DNA from: Holothuria scabra
Taxonomy: Eukaryota > Echinodermata > Holothuroidea > Aspidochirotida > Holothuriidae
Direction of reading: 5' to 3'
DNA length: 64,000 bases
Assembly: GCA_037179385.1 (NCBI GenBank)
Contig: CM074187.1
Span: 868,001 to 932,000 of the forward strand
Every line of letters starts with the position of its first letter. Within the stretch, counting starts at the first letter, position 1. Positions 11,301 to 24,001 of the stretch are shown one piece after another. A program made the translations under genes and the position numbers. The notes under the pieces were generated by a model, which was not told the DNA's origin, did not search any database, and saw only the letters and a program-made list of their open reading frames with translations.

Positions 11301-14300
11301 CAAACGTGTGTAAACAAACCTGACCTGCACACATAATTTCGATTAAACAACTTCCTGTTACTTGAACCGGAGGAGGGGATCAGATCTCGCACAGGCGATC
11401 AAATGGGAACACTCATGCGGTTGGTCACAAACTTTTCCAGTTGATTGAGCTTGGGGCGATCAACATGGGGGGATCAAGTGGGAACACGGCCTAAATGATA
11501 GCATGTATGCTTCATTAGACAGTTTTTTGAAGACAAGTAGAAAGTGCAAATTCAGTGCCCTTCGGAAAGAACGCGTCTGTACTTGGCAGTGCTGGGACCA
11601 ATATTTGGCCACACCCCAATGCTGTGTGTTCTGACTTTCCTATGTCATTTTTCGATTTGCAGTAAAATCTGAATTGTGCTCATTCACGTACAATGTCAGG
11701 TACTATGTTTTATTTTGTTTCTTGAAATAGTGGATTTTTTTGCATGGGGTGGGGAACTGTTGAAGAAAATGTTTGTTAAAGTGTACAACCAATGGAAGTT
11801 GTCAATGATAAGGTGGGTTTTGAAAAATCTGAAGGGTTGGTAGGCATTGTAGACTTTGGCATGAAATTATCCAAACAGTTTTTTAAATTTGTACTTGCTA
11901 TTGAGAGGGCTCAAAAATTTTTCATATATATTTGCAACTACTCAAAATCTGGTTCTATGCCCACTGAACCTCACCAGGAGCCCCCAGACAGGCCCCTGGA
12001 ACCCAGCTTTTGGAGCTTTGTGCCAGTACACATGCATGGTGGCCCCCTCTTTCGTTCTGGCAGGTTGGCAGCCTTTTTAAGTTTTTAACCATACCACATA
12101 TGATTCTTGTTTTTGTCTGCTATTCAAGTTCTATATGTAGGCCTTGCTATGCATAAATATCAGGATTCCCTGATCTGTATTAAAAAGTACAGTGTGTGAA
12201 ATAGCACTTCATCCAATTACCTGGTCACTACAAAACAGTTTAAAAGCTGACCTTTGGGTGGAATGTGGAGGTTTTTTGTATATATGCACAACTCAGAAGG
12301 TTGCCAAAAACTTACAGTACCATGTTTGTCATCCTATGGTTTTATGGACTAAATAATTGTCGGTGGAACCTCTGGTATACATCACAACTCCTCCACCCAT
12401 AAGTCATGTTTAAGACTGTGTAGATGATTTGAGTAAGGGCTATTTTACTTAATAATGTAATTATTATGAACCAGACTATTCATATCTGAAATTTATATCC
12501 AGTGCTGTGGATACAGTGGTGGAGCTGCCACATGATCGGGGGGGGGGGGGGATCAGAATCTTCTGTCGGCACCCTTTTTAGGTTTTTAACATACTTTACT
12601 CTTGCATCATTATTGGCAAAAGACATAATTTAATTGCGTTGTTTCAAGGCCCAGATAACAAAATGCTCAAACAGTCGCCGATAACTGTACTCTCTATACA
12701 GAAACATGGGCGTCCGCAGGTAGGGGGAGGGGGAACTTGCCCTCCCCTGGGAAATAAAAATCCTGAAAAAAGAAAACATAAAGAAAAAGATGAAGCAAAA
12801 TATGGTAAATAGACTTTACAATGCCATATTTCCAGCGACCTGAGAGGCATTTTGAGCCAAAATTTCCACGCCCTCTGTGCCAACTCATGGTGGCACAGAG
12901 CTACCCCCCTAAAAGAATTTTGCCCCCCCCCCCCCGAATTTTCTTCTGCGGAGGCCCATGGATAGAAAGTCTTCAACATGTTTTGATAGAAGACTTATGC
13001 CAGGTGCAGAAAATCAAATGGAAAGTCTGAAAAGCCCTGGCTTAGATCGTGCTGAGGCTCAGGGTACAACTCCTTTGAAACGCCCCTGCGCCCCTGCAGA
13101 CCCCCTCTGACCGAAATCCCTAGCTCCACCACTGCGTGGATACTCTTTATATCAATCGAAGTAACTTTATCAAGTTAAATTTAGGCTACCCCCAAACTTA
13201 TGGACTTGGTATCTGTCTTTAATGACTGGTCACATTCAGCATGTCACAGTAGCCCCATCAGCTCTCATTTTTGATTTCTTGCCGTAGGCCAAGGAATCTA
13301 TGCAATGGTGATGTTGTGCTTGTGTGTGTGTGTGTGTGTATGTATGTGATGCTTTGCTTGTAAACAATATATCTCAAGAAGGGTAAGTGTGACTAACCTC
13401 ATATTTGGTGTGTGGGTTGGTCATATTGAGTAGATGATCCCTATTGTTTTTGGTGGACGTCAAAGGTCATTTGGGGTCACGAGAGGTCAAAAGGTCAAAA
13501 CCTTGTAAACATGATATCTCGAGAACGGTATATGTGCCTATGCTCATGTGTAATGTGTGGGTTGGTCATATTGAGTAGATGATCCCTATCGATTTTCGTG
13601 GAGGTCAAAGGTCATCTGGGGTTACGAGAGGTGAATAGGTAAATTCCTTAGAAATTGCTTGTAAACACGGTATCTCAAGAAGAGTAAGTGTGACTTAACT
13701 CATATTTGGTGTGTGCATTGGTCATATTAAGTAGATGACCTCTATTGTTTTTGGTGGAGGTCAAAGGTCATTTGGGGTCACGAGAGGTCAAAAGGTCAAA
13801 CCTTCATAAACATGATATCTCAAGAACAGTACATGTGACTGTGCTCATATGTGGTGTGTGGGTTGGTCATATTGATTAGATAATCCCTATTGATTTTCAT
13901 GGAGGTCAAAGGTCATTTGGGATCATGAGAGTTCAATAGGTAAATTCCTTAGAAATTGCTTTTGAACACGGTATCTCAAGAAGAGTAAGTGTGACTTATC
14001 TCACATTAGGTGTGTGCATTGGCCATATTGAGTAGATGATCCCTATTGTTTTTGGTGGAGGTCAAAGGCCATTTGGGGTCATGAGAGGTCAAAAGGTCAA
14101 AACTTCTTAAACACGATATCTCAAGAACGGTACATGTGACTATGCTCCTATTTCATGTGTGGATTGTTCATATTGAGTAGATGATCCCTATTGATTTTCC
14201 CAAACGTCAAAGTTCATTTGAAGTCAGCATGTTCAAAGCCTGGCAAGCTTTCCTGCACAGTCTTTCAAGAAAGGTCACTTGTAGGGTGCTGTAACTTGTC

Positions 14301-17300
14301 ATGAAGATGGCACATAGTGAGTACATGGTCCCAGAAGTTTTTGGTGGAGGTCAAATGTCATTTTGGTTCACAACGGGCAAAGGGGATCTCAGTGTAGGAA
14401 GATTGGATGTCTTGCATGTGTACTTTGTGGGCACATTATGGAGCCCTGTTAATTGAAAAACATTGTTAAGCAATGTCAATGTGAAAAAAGGCCTTACATT
14501 TCAGGGGCAAGGAATCACTAAGCCTTTTGGCTTTCTGGCTTATGTAGGGGGAAGACTTCCTGTCTCCAGGAACATTTGCAAAAGAAAAGGTTTTTGGTAC
14601 TGTACATGAAGTAGCACATCTCACACTATAGTCCCAGTGGTTTTCTCCCAAACTGGATACTTTCTCATTCCATGGTCAACTGCAAATCGATGTGGCACGA
14701 CCCCTCTGTTTTTTACAAGCCTTTTATCTTTGTGTTCTTTAATTGCTAACATAGTGTGCAGTGAAAACAGCTCATATGGGAATGGAATGCTATGGCAATA
14801 TTATGTCTTCAAACCAGCCTGCATATCATATTGTAATAGTTATAGTACTTACACATATGTTAGCTACATTAAAAGTATGACTTTTTAACTTCATAAAATA
14901 CTGTACTTTGAGTTTTTATGCAGTTCTTTGTTTATATTACTATCTGAAAACATTATAAAATGTAACCTCTGCATGATTTGTTATCAGGAATGTAGTCAAT
15001 CTCAGTCAACTTAGGATCAGAGAAGCAAGGAAGAAAGATGCCAACTCATCAAGGTTCGTGTTTTTAGTAATGTTTGTCTGTTGAAAAGTGTACACTGTTG
15101 AACATTTTCAGATCAGGAATGCTGATTATTTACTTAATTTTTCTCTTTTAATTCTGTGAACAGCCTATATGATGTGAAACACATTTTCCTGCCTTGTTTA
15201 TTTGTTAGCTGTAAAGTAGATTAAAATAAAACTAAATCATATTAAACTTTCAAATCTACCTCTCTGCCCCTCCTTCAATCTGGGAGGTTGATGCATTTGA
15301 TGCAGTCTCTTATACCTCTTTGGGGTGAAATAGAGAATAAATAAAACTGAAACTTTGCACTATGATGGGTTTTTGTGCTTTTAATGTCACAACTTTAGTG
15401 TAATGCTCTATTGCTTTGTTTACATTTACAGCATGTTACAGCACAATAAAATTCTTTGCTCACTCTTCATTTTGGAGGCATAATTACTGTTATATATTTG
15501 CTTCAGACTCTGTAGGATTACTTTTCTTGTTCTTAGCTTTACTTCAGCTCTGTTTAATTTGTACTCTACTTTGGAAGTCTTAACATCAAGGGTGGCAATT
15601 TCTAATTAATTGTGGGTAACATAACACTTTCAAAAACTTAATGTTCTAAAAATAAAAGTCAATGGACAATTTTTAAACATTGGGGGAACATACCACTCTG
15701 TCTGTTTCAGTATTTCTTCCCATGCTTGACCAGCAGCTTTCTTGGAAAGTATGTTGCTCCTGAGAATATAGTCTCTTTCAGAAATATATGTGGGACTATT
15801 TTTTACAGTTTCCACTTGTGTTAATTTTCTGTTTTTTTACAAGTGTTTAAACACTTCTTTGGTCTTCTGCATTATTCGATCAATACAACTCTCTCAAAGT
15901 GGTGGTCCAACACCTTAGAAAAAGAGGAACAAGCATTGTAGCCAAAAAGTGTATTAATACTTGCTTGAAGGCTAGTAAATTGTCTATGATGGCTGAGGTA
16001 TTCATAGCATATTTTTGATGAGACTAAATATTGTGTCAAGTCTTCAGATGCTGTTATAACTGTTGTCACAATACATTTCTCAGTAGATTCACAGATGGAC
16101 AATCTCTAGCTTTCAAATAACTAGTCAGTATAGTACACTTATATTGCTTCCTCAATGTGTATTAGGTTCTCAGCAGCAAAATGTCAGAGAAGCATTTGTG
16201 ACTTTTAAAACTGTGATAAAATGAACAACAAGAACCAGACAATCCAGCTGTGTTAGACCAATTTATTTAAACCTTGATTACACACACAGAAACTCTGAAT
16301 GGGTTTCAATTCCAAGGAGGGGCTGTTACTGTACTTTCAACCATGAGACAAGACTCTGAAAAGGAGTCTGGCATGTTTTGCAAGCCTGGACATATGTGCT
16401 TGTGGCAGTTATGACTGCAATGTAGAAGTCATGACTCCTTGTAAAGAGGCAACTCGGAGAACTGTGGGCACCTAATTCCAAAAGTAACAGAGTGGACCAA
16501 ACCTAATGTACTGTAGATTTGTAAACTTGCAGTACAGAAGGGTAGGTTTGGAAACTGGGAAGTCTTGTGACTGTGATTTGTGGAAGTGATATTCACATGA
16601 CTCAAATGGTGGCAGTCGGGCAAGAAATCAGAGATAATATAAACATAGATACCAAACTTAAAATGGCGCGGTGACTCCTCGCAGAGGCCGAAACGGAGAA
16701 GCAGAAGTGCTGATCACTGATCAGTCGTTTTGAAAGCTGTCAGTTAATTGATATCTTCCAGTAGTATACATAGGTGTGATTTTAAAACATTGCAATTCTT
16801 GCAAACACCGTTCTTCAATAAATTTCACTGACATGAAACAGATTTTGGTTTCTTCACCGGCTTTCTACTTAAGAACATTTGAACATTAATGCACAACAAC
16901 TGGTTTGAAGTTCATTGACATACTGAATGGTCAGCTTCTATGTATCTTCACAAGTGCACACCTATGCATGCGTTTACATTCTTACTCACTTACAACACAA
17001 AATCAGTGACTACATTCTTTTTCCAAGCACATGGAAGTACAAGTCAATTATTCACGACTTCACATGGAGAAATGCATTGTGCACATACAGAACTCGCTTT
17101 GAAAATGCATCCACACTGTCTCAGTGGAATTTTCTTTTACACATGCTAATTGTGCACCCAGATAACCGAATGGAACTCTGCGCATGTCAAATGAACACTT
17201 TCTCCCCTCCGATTGAGCCTCCTTGAGGAGTCAGCGCATTTAACAATGTAGGGATAGGAGTTTGGTATCTACGTTTATAATATCTTTGTAAGAAATGTCC

Positions 17301-17614
17301 ATAGCAATTTAAATTCCATCAACAGCTACGAAACACTTCAGGTTTTATAGTTGCTTAGATTGGTATCCTGCTATTTGTTTGGAAGAAATTTCATCGTTTC
17401 TTTCCTGTTACATTCCAGGCAAATGAAGTTAACTGCTGAAGAAGTTTCAACCACCTTGTCAGTGCTGTCTGATATGGCAGATCTTGTAATAGCCGTTCAT
17501 TATATGCCATCTGGGTTCTTATGGTCAGGAAAGTTGACAACATTCCATGTTGGACTGTTTGGATTCATTTCATCACTTATACCTCTATGGAGGAGAATAC
17601 AGTCCACCAAATGA
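8077..17614 (+). CDS. PEX11G: Peroxisomal membrane protein 11 gamma (complete, 4 coding exons)
   Basis: Coding exons 8077-8304, 9909-10087, 14988-15053 and 17419-17614 join in frame into 669 nt, a 222-residue protein plus TGA (human PEX11G is about 240). PEX11 family proteins sit in the peroxisomal membrane and act in its elongation and division; the gamma form is the most divergent animal paralogue. Seen here: an N-terminal block with CRTILRLFDDLPM and YGLGSQ (about residues 53-76), a middle block with DQLFFPIEHIAWASD (about 90-105) followed by a hydrophobic stretch, a short basic linker, and a C-terminal block with SDMADLVIAVHYMP ending in a membrane-span-like segment and a basic tail. All match human PEX11G in order. 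The start is the first in-frame ATG (A at -3, G at +4) and aligns within a few residues of the human start. All introns are GT-AG, phases 0, 2 and 2. A non-coding first exon upstream cannot be excluded. Confidence 0.93.
8399..8470 (-). mobile_element. tRNA-Glu SINE, 3' fragment
   Basis: Reverse complement of the SINE tail: CACAACTGGGAAAAAAGGC, then CTTGACTTGAACCAACTGG and TTGGAAACTGGGCC. In PEX11G intron 1. Confidence 0.75.
9366..9605 (+). mobile_element. tRNA-Glu-derived SINE, full copy
   Basis: Head with A box TGGTCTAGCGG and B box GTTCGACTC, a middle with CAAAGACTCTAAAAATGGAA and AATGGAGTAGGGAAAACAAG, then GGTTAGAAACTGGGC and a CTAA-type tail. In PEX11G intron 1, about 300 bp before exon 2. 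The best-preserved promoter boxes of the copies here. Confidence 0.85.
9909..10087 (+). CDS. PEX11G: PEX11G coding exon 2
   Basis: Acceptor ctttgcag|GAA, donor ACG|gttagt (slightly weak), intron phase 2. Encodes the middle block including NLIDQLFFPIEHIAW, then a tryptophan-rich hydrophobic segment ending LISLSLGIIR, aligning with the equivalent human segment. Confidence 0.9.
11066..11487. mobile_element. Non-autonomous DNA transposon with GATCA-rich interior
   Basis: Perfect 14-bp terminal inverted repeats GTGTTCCCACTTGA / TCAAGTGGGAACAC. The interior has at least five GGCGATCA motifs, several next to further copies of AAGTGGGAAC, as if the end motif had multiplied inwards. No coding capacity. 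In PEX11G intron 2. Confidence 0.75.
12514..13134. mobile_element. hAT-like element, 621 bp
   Basis: Perfect 13-bp inverted ends CAGTGGTGGAGCT / AGCTCCACCACTG, flanked by 8-bp direct repeats TGTGGATA and CGTGGATA (7 of 8 match). Poly-G/poly-C tracts near the ends. No transposase; a second element is nested inside. In PEX11G intron 2. Confidence 0.8.
12705..12960. mobile_element. Nested hAT-like element, 256 bp
   Basis: Inverted ends CATGGGCGTCCGCAG / CTGCGGAGGCCCATG (2 mismatches) with degraded 8-bp flanks TACAGAAA and GATAGAAA (6 of 8). Lies inside the 12514-13134 element. Confidence 0.6.
13271..14538 (+). mobile_element. HINE-like (Helitron2-type) minisatellite element, copy 1
   Basis: 5' end TTGATTTCTTGCCGTAGG, a (TG)n tract, then alternating minisatellite units with GGTCAAAGGTCATTTGGGG, and 3' end GGCAAGGAATCACTAAGCC-TTTT-GGCTTTCTGG. 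Same subfamily as 47738-49467. Sits in PEX11G intron 2 and brings three exact AGGTCAAAGGTCA motifs (first at 13602-13614). Confidence 0.75.
14988..15053 (+). CDS. PEX11G: PEX11G coding exon 3 (66 nt)
   Basis: A small exon between ttatcag and AG|gttcgt. It encodes the basic linker with QLRIREARKKDANSS. Frame is kept from exon 2 (phase 2) into exon 4 (phase 2). Linker sequence is poorly conserved in the family, so support is mainly frame, splice sites and the matching position and basic character in human PEX11G. Confidence 0.8.
16633..17284. mobile_element. MITE with long inverted ends, 652 bp
   Basis: Left GATAATATAAACATAGATAC and right (as complement) GATATTATAAACGTAGATAC; both continue CAAACT and, after a small gap, a second matching block with TGACTCCTC. 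In PEX11G intron 3, ending 134 bp before exon 4. Confidence 0.75.
17419..17614 (+). CDS. PEX11G: PEX11G terminal coding exon 4
   Basis: Follows a pyrimidine-rich tract and cattccag. Encodes the C-terminal block with LSVLSDMADLVIAVHYMPSG, then WSGKLTTFHVGLFGFISSLI, a membrane-span-like stretch, and a basic tail before TGA at 17612-17614. Confidence 0.92.
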
Positions 17615-17886
17615 AAACTTGATCAAGAAGGAGAAGAAAAAGAAAAAAAAACTGTGAGGGTCGTGGATTTTATTCATCTTATTGAAGGTGTATTAGATTG
17701 GAAGAATTTATACATTGAAAGCCCCAGAGTTTGAAATGTTTCACTAGTGCCTTGATTACCATATGCATCAATATAAACTATCAGAAAAAAATGTATTGTG
17801 GTGAAATGATCACAAATGGGGCATTTGTATAAATTATTTTGTTTCAAATTGCAAAGAATTTACTTCAATTAACCTGGGTCAGGAGT

Positions 17887-17892
17887 ATTAAA
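17887..17892 (+). terminator. Candidate polyadenylation signal of PEX11G
   Basis: ATTAAA 273 bp after the stop codon is the nearest common polyadenylation hexamer variant seen. AATAAA hexamers further on (for example near 19183, 19305 and 19851) are alternatives. Confidence 0.25.
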
Positions 17893-18106
17893 CTAGCCTT
17901 GAGAACTGATCTTAAATAACATTGAAGTATGGTGAATGAAGGAATGCATCAGTACTGGATTGTTATATTTTAATATAAAGCCAGAATAATTACTTGCCAG
18001 TAGCGATTGCTATATTTATTGAGTTAAAGTGGATGCATGCTGGTAACTTTTGTTCTGTTCCAGTGAATTGTTGATGTAAAGTATTGTTAGTTTCATTCCA
18101 TTTGTG

Positions 18107-18350
18107 TGTTTGGTTTAATGGTGAGAGCATTTGTCTCTCATACAGAAGGCCTGGGTTCTATTCCCAGGTCAAGTCATACTAAAGACTCAAAAAATTGGAA
18201 ACTAGTGCTTTTGTCTGTGGTGCCCCGCATGTAGCAATGGAGTAGGGAAAACAAGCCAGTGAGCCACAACTGGAAAAAAGGCTGTGGCCAGCTCAACTTG
18301 AACAATAGGTTGGAAACTGGGCCTAAACTCTACCTAACTAACTAACTATC
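18107..18350 (+). mobile_element. tRNA-Glu-derived SINE, full copy
   Basis: A 5-bp stem around loop CTCTCAT places anticodon CTC at the Glu position, as in genuine tRNA-Glu. Body and AACTAACTAACTA tail match the other copies. The B box is degraded (GTTCTATTC). Confidence 0.85.
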
Positions 18351-20597
18351 CACTTTAGAGTCAATTTTTCCAAAAATCTCTTGTATTGCAAATCCAAATC
18401 TTAAAGGCTGATATCTGATTCAAAAAGCCATTGCCAAGTTTCCTTGGAAGATAATTGCTTCTTTCTTGATAAAGGTGTGAAAGTGAAATCAGAAAGAAAA
18501 AAAAAATACACCCATCCCACATTTGCAGCTGTAGCCTGTGGGAGATTGAGTGCAGTATGTCCAAAACACCTCTGTGCTCCACATACTTGATCAATGTCTG
18601 AATATGTTTACAGATAGGACAAAAGGACCAGAAGTTTGCTGTGCACGAAGGACAATCTTTTGAAAAGATAACCATTGTGTACCTTTAACAAGAATGAAAT
18701 GATAGTCGAAAGGACAACTGTTTAGTAGCAGAAAACTGGTTGTCCTGCTATTTTTCAGACATGTTGAACTTGAAGTCACACACCAATCAAGAAAAAAACA
18801 TTACTATGGAGATAACAACTCCATGAAATCAAGTCAAAATGTCCATATCCAGCACATCATTATCAGTATTAATGTTTTCACTGTGTTGTTGTTGCCTACC
18901 TTGCCTGACTCTGTTACCTAGCTGAATAATGGTAAAAACACACCCCTTGACAAACTCAGTTGCACTCAAAAATTTTGGTTGTCCATGTACAGGACAATTT
19001 TCTACACAAGTTCTGGTAGTATCTGGTTGTCAAAAGAAAATCTTTGCCTGTTAAAATCATTTATTGGGTATGATGTGTGAAGCCAGGATACAACAGATAT
19101 TTGGTCAATGCTTATGTATAACTCCAGTGTTATGTTTGGTTTTCTACTACAAAGCAGAATCATTCAAAAGTATTTTCTTCACAATAAACCTCCAAAGAAA
19201 TTTAAGTGAACTCTTTGCCAGTTCCTAAAAAGGCTTGCCAAAGTTTTATAAGAAGCTTGATGCATGTTGGTATTATTTGACAATTCTACAGCAATAACTT
19301 GGTTAATAAATATTGCTTAAACAAGTGCATAATCTTAATTTGCTGTGGGTTATGTCGGAAGTGTTGGTACATTGAGCAGAAGACAGCTGGATCAGTTAGT
19401 GTGAAGATGAGTCAATTTAGGGTTTGTAACAGATGTTTGAAGTAGACCATCTCAAAATAAGGGAAGAGGTATGATCTCATATTCAGCATGCAAGTAAATC
19501 TTGTCATGATGAACATCAGCATGTTATTGTTAAGATCAAATTTTATCTGAGGTAGAGTCTGTAACCATTGCACTTTGTGTGTACATATCAAAAAGTGTTG
19601 TCCTTGACAAACTGAAAACTGGTAATTTTAGTGTTCTGACTGGTTGCAAAAAAACATCATTATTAAAGGTTATCTGTATGTGTGAACTTGATGTCTGTTG
19701 AAAAGAAAAGAATTTAGTGGCACTATCTCTTACCTACCTGAGCTATTAATCAACACTCCACCCCCTTCAGGTTTAACACAGCTTCGGCAGTTCTTCACCC
19801 AAACTGTTAGTGTAGATCCCATAGCTTTGTAGCACTACAAGTGAAGTATGAATAAATCTCTTCACACTCTAAAGCTGTACAAAAAACATTTTTGATCATA
19901 CCCTTGCTCTTCCCCTCGAAAAATATATTAGAAACTCATTTCTATGAATGTAAGACATAATTTCAGATAAAACAACATATTTCTGCTCGCTTTCTTCAAT
20001 TTAATCCATTTGTAATAAAGCTAGTCACCTATTGTGAAAACTTTATAACAAGCTTTTCCATTGACTTCACAAGTGCTATGTTTAAAGTGCAAAACTAATA
20101 GAATTATGAGACAAAATTTTTCTGATCATGACAGGAACTAAAAACAGATAGTACTAGGATGAAGGTTGAAAATACAAAAGCTTGCAAAGTTCATTGGTGT
20201 ACTATTGAGTATATGAAGTTCTGGATATGTATGTAATGATGATGCTGCATAGTATATGAAAAAAAGTGTGTTTAAGGTTATCAAAATGTATATCAATTAT
20301 AATTCAATCATGTTGACATGAATGCTGTAGCTAACCATGGTTGACCAAGAGCAGGCAGTGTCAGAATGTCAAAATGTGGCTCGGGGGGGGGGGGGAGGAC
20401 AAAGTTAAATGTTTTGTAGCCAAAAATTTCAGGGTACAGTGCAAAACCTAACCCAGAGCACACACTCAAGTTGGTTGGTATGTGGTCCAGTGTGCACAGC
20501 TTCTGGAGGCTCTGAGGTTTTATGGTATCTGTGAGTGAAAAATTACGTCCCAGGAGAGGACTATTATCTTTTTAGGTTACCTAACTCCTAATTGACC

Positions 20598-20894
20598 CTA
20601 AAGGACCAATCCTCTCATCCCAAACTACAATTTTGGTAGGGGTGTACCAAAATTCTCATTGGGCTCAGCTCTTTGATTGACAGCTAAATCAAACAATGCA
20701 AAGTTCCAAAGCTTGTATTACACAGCATGAATTGTAGTGAAAGTGTTTTGATATTCAGCTTTTTATACTCATCCTGAAGCAATAAACTGAGATTATGTCT
20801 AGATGAGGATGAATTTTGGATAATTGTGGAAGGGGCTTAAGTAAGAAGGTTAGGAGAATTGGTACTGTTTGGGATGAGAGAATTGAGCCTTTAA
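20598..20894 (+). mobile_element. TTAA-flanked MITE, full copy
   Basis: Left CTAAAGGACCAATCC and CTCATCCCAAAC; right GTTTGGGATGAGAG and GAGCCTTTAA. The body matches the 62358-62664 copy throughout. No gene capacity; the ~90-codon minus-strand frame is a by-product shared by copies. Confidence 0.8.
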
Positions 20895-21919
20895 TTGGGT
20901 CCCGGTTTGGTGAATTGGGGAGCAAGGACAAAAGTTGAGGGGAAAAATGTCCCCTCTTGCACAGAAACTGCAGACTAAGTGTTAGTTGAAACTCAGTCAT
21001 AATATCTAAATTAGTTAGAGTTTTATTCATTAATAAAGAGAGAAAAAGTATGGGAGGTTTATCAATGAAATATCAAAGCCAGAAGGTCAACATACCTTAG
21101 TAAGATGTAAAGGAGGATGCTCCAGTGTGAGTATTTTGTTTCATGTTTTGTGAAGATGATAAAATGTAAAATATGACTATTTACAAAAAATGAATGATTA
21201 TATTGAGGAATTTTACATGCTTATTATTTAAAATAAATTGGACATTTTTATCCTTTCCTGGCAGACACCTACACTGCCATTGAGATGAGCAAAGATAATA
21301 ATTATAGCATATTAAGTAACTTGCTATGGGTCTGTGTATTCTCAAAGGTGTTCAGCTACTTCAAATTGTCTTCAGATTATTAGCCATCAATGTGCTAATG
21401 TGCCTTACATGTTATTCAGTACTATTTTTGTAAGTTGTAAGGTGGCAGGCAGTGTTTGTTTCTTTCATGGTCAAAAGAAGGTGGTACTGTATGTACATAC
21501 AGAAGTCTCAAGAACATTACATTTCATCTCATTTATCCGTCAGATTGCCTACGGGAGGTGTGTGCCTGCTCTCTTACCTTTTTCTACATTGGAAGTGGTA
21601 TTGTATATTTCAGCAATAATCATGAAGAGCAAGTTTCTAATCATGCCAAACACCCTGAGTGATTCTTTTGAATCATTGTTGTTCCTTTTTGTCTTATTTA
21701 CCATGTATAGATTATATAAGCATTTCCTACCTAATTGTTACATTTGTCCTAAAATATATTCGTTTGCATAGCAATACATTTTTTTTGTGTATTTTTTGAA
21801 GAAGTACATCCAGGTATGGCATTAACAGATTTTTATCAATACTAACTTTCTCGTGATTTATTTACAATATCTTTCAATTTCATTTTTTTTTTCAATTTTG
21901 CATGTTGCACTGTTTATCT

Positions 21920-23402
21920 TTAAAGAGCCCATGAAATGACTTAGTAACAATGATATGGGGTCATTCTCTGACACTATCTATTAACAAAAAAAGCATTTAT
22001 TTAAAAAAATCCCACCCCACGAAAGAGAAATGCTCAAGTGAAATGGTTTCCCTTCCAGCACAACAGCTGAAAAATGTAAAAGTGCATTGAACCAAGAATG
22101 ACATCATCACAGGAACCCAACTTCACATTGTGTGTACTATAGTGTACTTGGAGTATACCCTGCTCTGTAGAGGTTACAGAATCTTACCATGTATAGATGG
22201 CCTAAAATGATTGATATAATCAACAAATTATCATCATGAAACCTAAACCTATCTTTGCTTCACAAAACTAGTGAAAAGGGGGGGTTTCAACACCTAGGAA
22301 TACCCCTTTCAATAGATGGAGTTTGTGACTTCTCAATATTCCTTGAGCCAACTTGCAGGGGAAATTGTTTGGTATACATCATACAAATGTTTGGGAGTTC
22401 CCTGGTAAGAGGTTATACACACAGAAAAATACCTCAGGCTCCTGGGGGATGTAACTGCATCCGATTGTCCTCCAGTGTTATGTAACGATTATTTTTATTG
22501 GGGAGGAAGCAGTGATTCTCTCATTACACAGGCCCATATGCAATACTGTATACCATTCTGCACAGTGGCTTAAATACTACCAACAAGTTCTGTGTTGTTT
22601 TGGATGCATGTGCTAATGCTTCAGTTTGACTTGGTTCAAAGAAAAGGAACAGTGATTATAGTGGGAAAGAAGACTAGCTGATATTTTGGTTATTTAAGGA
22701 AGTATTCTGTATTTTTATCAAAAGTTGGCATGAAGTTACTATTTCAACTCCATGCATTTTGAAGTCTATGCTAGTACAAGATCCATTGTATGATTTCCAC
22801 ATTAATGTTTGTGACAAATTTACTTGGAAGGGATGTCTTTCAAAGGAATCCGGGTGAGATATCAGTCTTCATATTCAACAGTCTGACTGAATGTGAGTTG
22901 AAATATTTTCTCTTTTCTGGTTGAAAGAATTGCTGTCTAGTCATAGATCTACCAGATTGCAGGAACCAAAAATTCAAACTGATAGGCCTAACATGATGGC
23001 ATGGGGCAGCTTGAGTGAATAATGACAAAAATCCTCTTTTTAGGAATTGGGAGTGAGAATTTCAAATTTGGATTGATATATTTTTTGGCTCTATACTGGG
23101 ACATTCTTTAGATATAATTTAGAAATTATTTGGCTAGTCCGGCTACGAAATCTGTAAGCAAAATGTTAGCATTATAATACACACACTGTGAAGTTTGGTT
23201 CCTGTGATGATGTCAATCTTGGTTCAATGCACTTTTACATTTTTTACATTTTTCAGCTGTTGTGCTGAGAGGGGTACCATTTCACTTGAGCATTTCTCTT
23301 TTGTGGGGCAGAATTTTTTAAAATAAATGCTTTTTTTGTTAATAGATAGTGTCAGAGAATGACTCCAAATGTTGTCATTGAGTCATTTCATGGGCTCTTT
23401 AA
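21920..23402. mobile_element. 1.48-kb element with ~235-bp inverted arms
   Basis: Left arm 21920 to about 22150 (TTAAAGAGCCCATGAAATGA...) is repeated inverted at about 23170-23402 (...TCATTTCATGGGCTCTTTAA). TTAA bounds both ends. The ~1-kb middle has no convincing gene. Either one long-TIR transposon or two inverted MITE copies. Confidence 0.75.
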
Positions 23403-24001
23403 AGATTTTTTTTGAAAGTGCCACGCATGGGAAGAAAGCTTTATCCGATGGTAAATACACTCAATATTTTCAATATGTGTCAGTTTTGGATGCAAATATT
23501 ATTGCCTTGATGTAGGTTCACAACATTATCTTTGAGGCATGTCAATCCTGGGGGACAGGGGGAAATCACCCTACCAATGAAAACATTGGGGCAGACATAT
23601 CATTTTGCCCCCATCCCCAATAATTTAGACAGATTAAAAAGAATCATGCAGAATAAAAAAAATGTAACAGTGGGGTGTACAGATGACTAAAGGGCTTCTG
23701 GAAAACGTCAATTTGAGTCTATTTTAAAGCTATAATGCTAAATTTAATGGACCACCTAGCAATGTTTTGTGTAAATATATGTGTCAATTTGAGTGTGTTA
23801 AAGTGTTGTGGTTGTGCGTGTGTGTATAGCGGACGTGAGCTTGCATTCATGTCCGTTGATTGATTATAGACGAGTCCGGTCACGGACTGAGATTCTGAGA
23901 TTCCGGTTGTTGGAAAATCTTTGCCCCTACAATCCACAAAGCAAATCCACGCCCCTGTTATATTATGCATACAGGACCATCACTAGGGTCGCTAGTTCCC
24001 C

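Noticed and set aside
20755..21030. 91-codon minus-strand frame as a gene
   Set aside because: It lies in a MITE and recurs in the 62393-62752 copy; no known domain and no splice context.
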